64,000 nucleotides of DNA from assembly GCF_900184265.1 (NCBI RefSeq), contig NZ_FXXA01000002.1:1908539-1972538 (forward strand), in the 5' to 3' direction. The DNA is from Eggerthella timonensis (GTDB taxonomy: Bacteria; Actinomycetota; Coriobacteriia; Coriobacteriales; Eggerthellaceae). Below, piece by piece: positions 50,856 to 58,231 of the stretch. Made by a program: the position numbers and the translations under genes. The notes beneath the pieces were generated by a model. That model made no database searches and was not told the DNA's origin. It saw only the letters and a program-made list of their open reading frames with translations. The number at the start of each line of letters is the position of its first letter. The first letter of the stretch is position 1.

Positions 50856-51749
50856 GTGGAGCTTCGGACGCTCAGGTATTTCCTCGCTCTCGCGCAGGAG
50901 GGTACCGTCTCGAACGCGGCGAAGGCGCTGCATGTGACGCAGCCTACGCTGTCGCGCCAGCTGGCCGACTTGGAGAAGGGGTTCGGCAAGCAGCTGTTCG
51001 AGCGCGGGGCCAAGCGCATCGTGCTCACCGACGAGGGAGTGCGCCTGCGCGAGTACGCCGAGGCTATCGTGGAGCTGGCCGACAAGGCCGAGGCCGAGCT
51101 GGCCCAGCCCGAGCGCGCCGTGGCCGGCGACGTGTACATCGGATGCGGCGAGTCGGACGCCATGCGCATCATCCTGCGCGCTGCGAAACGGGCGCGCGAC
51201 GAGCACCCCGGCGTGCATTTCCATCTGTTCAGCGGCACGAGCGCCGATTTGATGGACCGCTTCAACGAGGGGCTGTTCGACTTCATGGTGGAATTCGAGG
51301 CCGTGAGCCGTCCCGACTGCCTGTCATGCCCGTTGCCCATGCTCGACACCTGGGGCGTGCTCATGCGCGCGGATTCCCCCTTGGTGGATCTTCCCGCCGT
51401 GCGCGCCGACGACCTGGCCGCGCATCCCGTCATCTGCTCGCGCCAGGCGCTCAAGGCGGGCGTCATGCAGGCGTGGGCGGGCGAGGCGTTCGATTCCTGG
51501 GACGTGGTGGCCACGTACAACCTCGTGTTCAACGGGGCGCTCATGGTGGAGGAGGGCCTCGGATCGGCCATCTGTTACGACGGGCTGGTGAAGACGGTTG
51601 AGGGCGGCCCGGTGTGCTTCCGGCCGCTCGATCCGCCGCTCTCCTCGAACATCGACGTGGTTTGGAAGAAGCACCGCCGCCTCTCGAAGGCCGCCGAGGC
51701 GTTTCTTGGCTGCTTGCAGGTGGAATGCGGCGAACCGGAGATGCGGTAG
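50856..51749 (+). CDS. LysR-family regulator, divergent from the MFS exporter
   Basis: 297 residues from the GTG at 50856 (GGAGG upstream); an ATG at 50823 is in frame. HTH 1-60: E-L-R-T-L-R-Y-F-L-A-L-A-Q-E-G-T-V-S-N-A-A-K-A-L with Q-P-T-L-S-R-Q-L-A-D-L-E-K next. Effector domain 90-290. The region between the two genes has an AT-rich TTATAA patch (50814 area). Ligand unknown. Confidence 0.93.
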   Translation: MELRTLRYFLALAQEGTVSNAAKALHVTQPTLSRQLADLEKGFGKQLFERGAKRIVLTDEGVRLREYAEAIVELADKAEAELAQPERAVAGDVYIGCGESDAMRIILRAAKRARDEHPGVHFHLFSGTSADLMDRFNEGLFDFMVEFEAVSRPDCLSCPLPMLDTWGVLMRADSPLVDLPAVRADDLAAHPVICSRQALKAGVMQAWAGEAFDSWDVVATYNLVFNGALMVEEGLGSAICYDGLVKTVEGGPVCFRPLDPPLSSNIDVVWKKHRRLSKAAEAFLGCLQVECGEPEMR

Positions 51750-52234
51750 GCGGAGTCTGCGCGCAGGCCCGTTGCGGGGAAGGGCGCGGCGATCCCAATG
51801 CTCCCGTTGAGGGGGGCGCCTCTGCGACCCCGATGCTCCCGTTGCATCCGCCCCGCGCGCCGCCGCCTTGCGTTCCCGCCTAACCTGCAATGCTCGATAA
51901 ACATGAGTTAAATCATCATGGACAAAACAGCCAGTATTCTTTATCTTGACACGAGCATAATAAGAATAACGGCCTTTACATCAGGGGTTACGTAGAGCGC
52001 CGCGCGCGGACGACGGATATCGTCGCGAAAATCTAGCGAAAAGTGCCGTTTTTGTCCAAGGCCGTCGGCTGCGGGAGGCGTGGGGATTCTTGCGGGAAGG
52101 GGAAGCCTGCACGACTCCACGGCCGCCAGTCGTCGCCCGCCTCTCGCGGCGAGTGTGCGGGTCTTGCCATGTCGCCGCTCACGCGCTCGTCGAACGAACC
52201 CGACGAGCGAATCTCGCCGAGCGTGCCGCGCGGG
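51750..52234. other. Non-coding region with an AT-rich island
   Basis: 485 bases. A 34-bp-period direct repeat (CCCRATGCTCCCGTTG) occurs at about 51796 and 51830. 51890-51990 is strikingly AT-rich with TTGACA near 51946, but no clear -10. Only a 25-codon frame follows. I see no gene that I can support. Confidence 0.5.
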
Positions 52235-52624
52235 CTATTCCCTGCGCAGCCATTCGTCGCCGGTTTCGGCGCATTTCCCGCCGGTTCGGTAGCTGGCGAT
52301 CTTGCCGTCGAGGCGCTGCACGGTGGCCTTCATCTCCTCGAGCTTCGCGGCAAGCTTGTCGCGCTGCTCGACGAGTATCTCGAGGCGCGCGGCGGCGGTG
52401 TGCTCGCCTTCCTGGAACAGCGCAACGTACTCGACGAGGGCTTCGATCTGCACGCCCGACTCGCGCATGCAGCGGATGAACTCCACCCAACCGCAATCGT
52501 ATTCGGCGAAGTCGCGGATGCCGTTCGGCAGGCGCGTGACGTGGGGGATGAGCCCGATGCGCTCGTAGTAGCGGATGGTGTCGACCGAGACGTCGTAGCG
52601 TTTTGCGACTTCAGCGATCTGCAT
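52235..52624 (-). CDS. MerR-family regulator
   Basis: 129 residues from the ATG at 52624 with AGGAGG. HTH I-A-E-V-A-K-R-Y-D-V-S-V-D-T-I-R-Y-Y-E-R-I-G-L-I-P, then a dimer coiled coil (70-115). No metal Cys pair; only scattered Cys, so it resembles the stress/aldehyde (NmlR/AdhR-like) branch. It lies 157 bases after the flavoprotein gene on the same strand and likely binds the dyad at 53381. Confidence 0.93.
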   Translation of the reverse strand: MQIAEVAKRYDVSVDTIRYYERIGLIPHVTRLPNGIRDFAEYDCGWVEFIRCMRESGVQIEALVEYVALFQEGEHTAAARLEILVEQRDKLAAKLEEMKATVQRLDGKIASYRTGGKCAETGDEWLRRE

Positions 52625-52781
52625 GGTGAGCCTCCTGTTTGTCGTGAGCGAGCCCGTTCGTCCTGGCACTACGGTACCCGAACGGCGGGAAAAGAGCCAA
52701 TGCTTACAGTGGAAGGTTCGTCATGCCCCGAAAGCATGGCGGGGTCGAGGGGCGAAAGGGTGGGCGAGGGGCACCCGGCCC

Positions 52782-53324
52782 CTACACGCCGCATCCCATG
52801 AGTCGCGCGCGGTTGACGACGTGCAGCCGGCTCTCGACCGCGCCCGGCGCATCGACGCCTGCGGCGGTCACCACCCCCACGAGCCGCGCCTGCTCGAAGC
52901 AGTCGACCCAACCCTGCACGCCCTTGACCGCGCCGTCGAAGGCGTGCTCGTCCTCGTCGGCCGCCGCGGCCAGCAGGTACACGTCGCGGAACGCGGGACT
53001 GGCGGCATAGGCCGGGTTGCTGCGGTCGAGCAGGGTCTTCAGTTGGCCCGCCATCTCGAAGAAGTAGATGGGCGTGGCCAGCGCGATGGCGTCGGCCGCG
53101 ACGATGCGCTCCACGATGGCCGGCGCGTCGTCGTCGAGCAGGCACGCCGCGCCCGCCTGGCAGGCGAGGCATCCGCGGCAGAAGCCGATGCGCTTGCCGC
53201 GCAGGCTCACCGTCTCCACGTCGTGCCCCGCCTCGCGCGCCCCTTCGGCGAAGGCGAGCGCGAGGATGTGCGAGTTGCTGGAGGGCCTCAAGCTGGACGA
53301 TACGATCAAGACGTTCTTTCCCAC
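52782..53324 (-). CDS. NADPH-dependent FMN reductase-like flavoprotein
   Basis: 180 residues from a GTG at 53324 with GGGAGGAAG. Flavodoxin-like fold: V-L-I-V-S-S-S-L-R-P-S-S-N-S-H at the start (phosphate loop), F-C-R-G-C-L-A-C-Q with a CxxCxxC near 45-55 as in iron-sulfur flavoproteins, and A-T-P-I-Y-F-F-E-M-A-G-Q-L-K near 80. It probably reduces quinones or electrophiles in the cytoplasm. A MerR-type promoter precedes it. Confidence 0.9.
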   Translation of the reverse strand: MGKNVLIVSSSLRPSSNSHILALAFAEGAREAGHDVETVSLRGKRIGFCRGCLACQAGAACLLDDDAPAIVERIVAADAIALATPIYFFEMAGQLKTLLDRSNPAYAASPAFRDVYLLAAAADEDEHAFDGAVKGVQGWVDCFEQARLVGVVTAAGVDAPGAVESRLHVVNRARLMGCGV

Positions 53325-53369
53325 GGTGCTTCCTCCCGTCATGTGCGGTCGTGCGTCGTGTCGCATCCT

Positions 53370-53400
53370 AGTGTGCCCCCTGGAGCGCGCTCCAAGTCAA
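53370..53400 (-). promoter_or_regulatory. MerR-type promoter and operator
   Basis: Minus-strand TTGACT (53395-53400), 19-bp spacer, CACACT (53370-53375). The perfect 14-bp palindrome TGGAGCGCGCTCCA (53381-53394) fills the spacer: the classical design that MerR proteins untwist. It drives the flavoprotein gene and, through read-through, merR. Confidence 0.85.
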
Positions 53401-53579
53401 ATGGAGGTTTCGTGATGCGCGCATCGTCGGCAAAACGGGAAAGGGTGCCGATGCGCTCCTATGATATGAGAAATAATCATATCATCGTATAAAACATAGG
53501 CATTGGTAATGAGAAATCGCTGCGACTATCCTTGGCGGCAGAGGCGGTCGAAAGGAACCGTCGAGGAAAGGGGATCGTT

Positions 53580-55502
53580 ATGGAAACCGTATCACGCAGG
53601 AATTTCTTGAAGGGCGCGTTCGCCACGGGGACGTTGGCGGCGGCGGGCGCTGCGCTGCCGATGTTCGGTTGCTCGCCGAACAACGCGTCGGCCGATGCGG
53701 TCGAGGAGGCGCAACTGGAATACGACTACACCGCCGACGTCATCATCATTGGTGCGGGCGGTGCCGGCCAGATGGCCGCTGTTTCGGCGCACGAGGCCGG
53801 CTGCTCCTCCATCCTGCTTGAAAAAGCGGCGATGACCGGTGGCGACTCCATTACGAGCCATAACGACCTGCTGGCGTACTGGCCCGACGAGCACGCGGGC
53901 GAGAACGGCGACGACTTCGACGCCTACTTGGAGGATTGGAAGGCGACCCACTGGGTTTCCTACATGGGTCAGCTCGGGCGCGATTTCCCGACGACCGAGT
54001 TCCCGTTCGCCCGTCGTTTCATGGATCTGTGGGCGCCGGCGGGCCAGTGGCTCGAAGACGAGGCGGGCGTCGAGTGGACGGGCGTGTCGCTGGGGCGCGC
54101 GCTTGCGACCGAATACACGCCTACGTACCGCACCTGGCATGCCGAGAACGAGCCGGTCATGGTCTCGCTCTACCGCGTGATCCAAGGATGGGACGACGTC
54201 GAAACGCTGCTCGAAACAGAAGCCTTCGAGCTCGTTCAGAACGACAAGGGCGTGGTGACCGGCGTTCGCGCGTACCAGTACGCCACGGGCGAAACCGTCA
54301 CGCTGCACGCCAACCACGGCGTGGTGCTGGCCACGGGCACGTTCTGCGCCTCGCGCGACATGGTCGGCCAATACTACGGCCGCAACGTCGCCCAGCTCTC
54401 CACGACGGGCACCATGAACCTGACGGGCGACGGCCATCGCATGGCGCGCAACGTCGGCGCGGCCTTCACGGGCATGGATCTGGGTCTGAATTGGCAGCCG
54501 TGCGGCACCGGCTCACGCAACTGGGACACCATCGAGGGGCGCCTGTACCTGTTCGGCTACTACGACGGCGCCCTGGCCCCGGCCGATCCCGCCATCGCGG
54601 TCAACCTCGAAGGCAAGCGCTTCATGAACGAAGACCAGGTCAACTACGGCATCGGCCGCGAGACGGGCGTTCAGACCGCCCAGACCGCCTTCTACGTGTT
54701 CGACTCTCGTTTCGATTGCCATGTCATCTACGAGGGCAGCGAGGTCATGACGAAGGACGGCACCGTGTATTATGAAGCCGATACGCTGGAGGACCTCGCG
54801 GTGCGCATGAACTGCGACGCGCAGGGGTTCCTCGACGAGATCGAGCGCTACAACGGCTTCGTGGACGACGGCGTCGACGAGGACTGGGGACGCGACATGA
54901 CGGTCGTCAGCAAAATCGAGCAGGGTCCGTTCTACGCGTTTCCCATCACGCCCCAGTACTACGTGACGTTCGGCGGCGTGAAGACCAACGTCGAAAGCGA
55001 AGTGCTGACCGAAGACGATCGCGTGATCCCCGGCCTGTACGCCGCCGGCGTGGTATGCGGGTCGTACGCCGAGCAGGAGGGTCTTGTGTACTACGGCGGA
55101 TTCAACCAGGCGCTGGCCTGGGGCAAGCAGGCTGGGAGCAAGGCCGCGGCGTTCGATCCCGCCAACGCCGCCATGGAGGCCGCGCCTGAAGGCGGAGTAA
55201 CGAAGGCTCCCGCTGTTGCGGCCGTCTCCGACGCGACCTACGCGGATGGTACGTACGAGGCCGCGCACGACGGCAAGGACGGTCCTGTTCCCGTGACCGT
55301 CACGGTTTCGGGAGGCAAGATCGTCTCGGTGGAGGTCGGCGAGAACGAGGAGACCGAGGGTATCGGCACCCTGGCCATCGAGGCACTCCCCGAGCTCGTC
55401 GTGGCTGCGAACGGCGCCGACGTCGACGCCGTCTCGGGAGCCACGTTGACGAGCGACGCCATCCTCGCCGGCGTCGCCGATTGCCTCGAGCAAGCTTCCT
55501 AG
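53580..55502 (+). CDS. Tat-exported flavin/FMN reductase (fumarate-reductase-like)
   Basis: 640 residues from the ATG at 53580. Tat signal S-R-R-N-F-L-K-G with a lipobox-like L-P-M-F-G-C near residue 32, so possibly a lipoprotein. FAD_binding_2 domain with I-I-I-G-A-G-G-A-G-Q near 58; the C-terminal FMN-binding domain has V-S-G-A-T-L-T-S-D-A-I, with the Thr of S-G-A-T carrying covalent FMN. Eggerthella encode many such paralogues for diverse electron acceptors; this substrate is unknown. The 3' terminator is at 55561. No cytochrome partner is next to it. Confidence 0.93.
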   Translation: METVSRRNFLKGAFATGTLAAAGAALPMFGCSPNNASADAVEEAQLEYDYTADVIIIGAGGAGQMAAVSAHEAGCSSILLEKAAMTGGDSITSHNDLLAYWPDEHAGENGDDFDAYLEDWKATHWVSYMGQLGRDFPTTEFPFARRFMDLWAPAGQWLEDEAGVEWTGVSLGRALATEYTPTYRTWHAENEPVMVSLYRVIQGWDDVETLLETEAFELVQNDKGVVTGVRAYQYATGETVTLHANHGVVLATGTFCASRDMVGQYYGRNVAQLSTTGTMNLTGDGHRMARNVGAAFTGMDLGLNWQPCGTGSRNWDTIEGRLYLFGYYDGALAPADPAIAVNLEGKRFMNEDQVNYGIGRETGVQTAQTAFYVFDSRFDCHVIYEGSEVMTKDGTVYYEADTLEDLAVRMNCDAQGFLDEIERYNGFVDDGVDEDWGRDMTVVSKIEQGPFYAFPITPQYYVTFGGVKTNVESEVLTEDDRVIPGLYAAGVVCGSYAEQEGLVYYGGFNQALAWGKQAGSKAAAFDPANAAMEAAPEGGVTKAPAVAAVSDATYADGTYEAAHDGKDGPVPVTVTVSGGKIVSVEVGENEETEGIGTLAIEALPELVVAANGADVDAVSGATLTSDAILAGVADCLEQAS

Positions 55503-55560
55503 CTTCCTGCCGCCCGCCCCGCTCGGCTCTAGCTTGCCGAGCGTGCGGCGTCCCTCCCCG

Positions 55561-55588
55561 AAGGCCCCGCGATCGCGGGGCCTTTTCG
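55561..55588 (+). terminator. Intrinsic terminator of the flavin reductase gene
   Basis: A perfect 24-bp palindrome (55561-55584) with a trailing TTTT overlapping its end. Confidence 0.9.
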
Positions 55589-55660
55589 ATGCGCGAGCGG
55601 GCGAGCGCATCGTGCGCCTGCTCGCGCATCGGATCGTGTTGGAACACCGCCGAGAGCGGA

Positions 55661-56602
55661 CTACTTCTTCTCGCGTTTGAACCCTTCCGAATAGGCACTG
55701 GGAATTACCAGCGTGCCGTTCGACTCCTTCACGCCCTCGCTCAGCAGGTGCATCGAACGCAGTTCGAAGGCCATCTCGTCTTTGCGGTATATCTCCGTCG
55801 CTTCCAAGAGCATGGCGGCGACGTCCTTCTCCACCTCGGCGAGGACGATGCGTGCATCCTTCTCGCGTTCTGCTTTGGCGGCGGCGGCCATATCCCGCTG
55901 CAGCTCTTTCGGTATCACGATGTCGCGGATTTCTACCGAGATGATCGATACGCCCCACGAGCTGGCCTTTTCTTCGATCTTCTCGCGCAGCTCCTCGTCG
56001 AGCTTGTCGCGATGGATAGTCATATCGGAGATGCTCTTCCGTCCGATGGCGTCGCGCAGCGCGGTTTGCGAAGCCATGGACACGGCATCGTAGTAATTCT
56101 CCACTTCCAGGCAGGCCTTTTCGGCGTCCCACACCATCCAGAACACGGCGGCGTCCACGTTGACGGGAACCAGGTCGGAAGTGAGGGTTTCCTCGGCCCC
56201 GAAGCCGGTGAGCATGACGCGCAGGTCGGCGCGCAGGGCGATATGCTCGAGGAAGGGGACAGTGAAGTACACGCCCGGTCCGGCCATGCGGTTGAACGTG
56301 CCGAACCTGAGAACCACCACGCGCTCCCATTGCGAAGCGATGCGCACCGTGAAGATGGCGACGACGGCGGCGGCGAATCCGATGCACAGCACCCAGATGT
56401 TCATTTCGCCCGCGATGGCGAAACCGATCGCGGCAACCGCTAGGAAGACGACGACGAACACGAATGCCGAGAACACGTTGGGCGCGTTGTCGTCGACGTG
56501 CCGGGTGCGAGGCGAGTTGATCGCCTCGATCTCCGAGCTCCTTGAGCTTCCGATGGCTCTGCCCGAGCCGGACGCTTTCGATTTGCTAGCTAACGATCCC
56601 AT
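55661..56602 (-). CDS. SPFH/stomatin-like membrane protein (slipin)
   Basis: 313 residues from the ATG at 56602 with GAGGAG. Two adjacent hydrophobic helices (about residues 42-85) and an SPFH domain: W-E-R-V-V-V-L-R-F-G-T-F near 90, G-P-G-V-Y-F-T-V-P, D-A-A-V-F-W-M-V-W-D and I-I-S-V-E-I-R-D-I-V-I-P near 215. A coiled tail rich in Ala/Glu follows. It would scaffold membrane microdomains. Starts 17 bases inside the GntR gene end. Confidence 0.92.
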   Translation of the reverse strand: MGSLASKSKASGSGRAIGSSRSSEIEAINSPRTRHVDDNAPNVFSAFVFVVVFLAVAAIGFAIAGEMNIWVLCIGFAAAVVAIFTVRIASQWERVVVLRFGTFNRMAGPGVYFTVPFLEHIALRADLRVMLTGFGAEETLTSDLVPVNVDAAVFWMVWDAEKACLEVENYYDAVSMASQTALRDAIGRKSISDMTIHRDKLDEELREKIEEKASSWGVSIISVEIRDIVIPKELQRDMAAAAKAEREKDARIVLAEVEKDVAAMLLEATEIYRKDEMAFELRSMHLLSEGVKESNGTLVIPSAYSEGFKREKK

Positions 56603-57065
56603 AGTCCCGCTTCTCCTCTTCTGCTTCACGCGCTTTCTGCTCAAGAGCATCCACTTTCGCAAGCATGCGCTCTCGCACATCCCGATACGTCAGGCCTTTC
56701 GACCGATATTGAGCTATGCAACTGTCCAAAAGAGCATCGATGGCGTCCTCCTCGGATCCTCCGGGTTTCGCATCCTTCTGCACGTACATCCCGCGACCTC
56801 GCACCGAGATGATGAGCCCTCCCAGCTCCAGATCGCGGTAGGCCTTCGTCACGGTGTTGTAGTTGATCCGGGCGTCGGCGGCGAGGCTGCGCACGCTGGG
56901 CAGCTGCTCGCCCGCTTTGAAGTGGCCCGTTCTGATGAGATAGGCGATGCGGTTGCGCAACTGCGCCCAAATGGGCAGGTCGGAGGTCTCGTCCACTCTG
57001 AATATCACGGTTTCGGCGTTGTTCATTTCTTCCTGTTCCGGTAGGTGCTCGGCTTCGATGTTCAT
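56586..57065 (-). CDS. GntR/YtrA-type regulator
   Basis: 159 residues from an ATG at 57065 that overlaps the NrfD gene stop (ATGA); an ATG at 57026 has a better AGGAAG site. HTH: L-P-I-W-A-Q-L-R-N-R-I-A-Y-L-I, G-E-Q-L-P-S-V-R-S-L-A-A-D-A-R-I-N-Y-N-T. A short C-terminal helix region as in the YtrA subgroup. It sits between a membrane anchor and SPFH protein and probably represses this operon. Confidence 0.92.
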   Translation of the reverse strand: MNIEAEHLPEQEEMNNAETVIFRVDETSDLPIWAQLRNRIAYLIRTGHFKAGEQLPSVRSLAADARINYNTVTKAYRDLELGGLIISVRGRGMYVQKDAKPGGSEEDAIDALLDSCIAQYRSKGLTYRDVRERMLAKVDALEQKAREAEEEKRDYGIVS

Positions 57066-57928
57066 TGGATCCCGCAGACGATGACGCAGTACCGGAGGCA
57101 GAGTCCTCCGCAGAGGCAGATCGTATCGGAAACGGGTATCGTGCGGCATTCTTTTCGGGTGATGGCGTAGGTTTCCAAGACTGCGGGCACGACGATGCCG
57201 AAACCGATAGCGCCCACGACCGCGATCGGGAGCATGTCAGGTGAGAGCAGCAGCGCCCATGCATCGTTCGCATCGGGATTGCGAAAGGCGGCGCTTACGA
57301 ACAGCGCGAGTGACGCGGCTTCGGCCGCAAGGCACGTGAGATGGCAGGCTTGCATCGGCCGCGCCGCGCGCAAAAGGAGCGTTTGATCCTTGATGAAGTA
57401 GTCGACGAGCAAAAGCAGCGATATGCCGCACGAGAGGGACGAGCAGACGAACAGGGCGACGAGCCATGCGGTGTTCCAGAAAGCGACGGCCGGGTTGCCT
57501 GCCAAGAAGATGCCCGTGTACGCCATCACGGCGATGGAAAGGACGCAGCAGAGCGTTTCGAACGCGCGGCGGCTGCGTGCTCCGCCCAGGCGAAAGCGGA
57601 ACAGCGAGCCGAGGACCAGCAAGGTGCCGAGAATGGCGAGCGCAGCCAGCGAGTACGCTCCGAACGTGATCGCGGTTGCATGCGGCCTTAGGAACACAAG
57701 CAGCGCCTTCTGGGGATATTCGAGATCCCACAGGAGCATGAACAGGGCGAACACCAGCATAACGAGGCAGACTACGTACATGCGGCTGCGCAACGACTCG
57801 AACGCCCGATTGTGGCGAGGAGAATGCTCGGAGCGTCGGGCGAGAAGGCTCCATGCGGCCATCGCGAAGAAGCCGCCGGCGGCTGCCCCTCCCAGGAACA
57901 GGTACGCTATGACAAGGTTTCCGTACAT
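57062..57928 (-). CDS. NrfD/PsrC-type membrane anchor
   Basis: 288 residues from an ATG with GAGGAAGC. Eight TM helices. NrfD start L-V-I-A-Y-L-F-L-G-G-A-A-A-G-G-F-F and typical end L-C-G-G-L-C-L-R-Y-C-V-I-V-C-G. It exchanges electrons with menaquinol for a periplasmic-face reductase. No anchor lies in the dms-like operon opposite, so it probably serves that complex, although divergently transcribed. Confidence 0.9.
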   Translation of the reverse strand: MYGNLVIAYLFLGGAAAGGFFAMAAWSLLARRSEHSPRHNRAFESLRSRMYVVCLVMLVFALFMLLWDLEYPQKALLVFLRPHATAITFGAYSLAALAILGTLLVLGSLFRFRLGGARSRRAFETLCCVLSIAVMAYTGIFLAGNPAVAFWNTAWLVALFVCSSLSCGISLLLLVDYFIKDQTLLLRAARPMQACHLTCLAAEAASLALFVSAAFRNPDANDAWALLLSPDMLPIAVVGAIGFGIVVPAVLETYAITRKECRTIPVSDTICLCGGLCLRYCVIVCGIQ

Positions 57929-57960
57929 GCTTCCTCACGTCGTTGCCGTTCATTGGGCTC

Positions 57961-57989
57961 ATTATCCTACAAAACCAAGAAAACTGGAA
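57961..57989 (-). promoter_or_regulatory. Promoter of the NrfD-GntR-SPFH operon
   Basis: Minus-strand TTCCAG (57984-57989), 17-bp spacer, GATAAT (57961-57966), about 25 bases before the expected leader start. Confidence 0.6.
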
Positions 57990-57995
57990 TACCTA

Positions 57996-58024
57996 TTGAC
58001 TGAACCGGTGAATCGCAATAGTAT
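57996..58024 (+). promoter_or_regulatory. Promoter of the molybdoenzyme operon
   Basis: TTGACT (57996-58001), 17-bp spacer, TAGTAT (58019-58024). It gives an untranslated leader of about 190 bases before the ATG at 58218. Confidence 0.7.
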
Positions 58025-58135
58025 GACACCAACGAATGAGGGGGAGTCGTTCGGACATCCTAGGCACACCGTGGGACCCGTTATCTCGTTCGGATTCGAG
58101 CAGCGCACGAGCGGGCCGCGCTGCGGGGGAGGCCG

Positions 58136-58231
58136 ATGAAACGATCTTTTCGCATCGGCTCAGGGCGGATAAGCGCATCGTCCGATAAGATGATGCACGA
58201 TGGACGAGGAGTGACGTATGGCTTTGCTTGA
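58136..58231 (+). CDS. Possible leader peptide of the molybdoenzyme operon
   Basis: A 31-codon frame with a strong GGGGGAGG site (58124-58131), basic start M-K-R-S-F-R-I-G-S-G. It ends 14 bases inside the next gene's coding sequence, so its translation may control that start. May be spurious. Confidence 0.35.
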   Translation: MKRSFRIGSGRISASSDKMMHDGRGVTYGFA

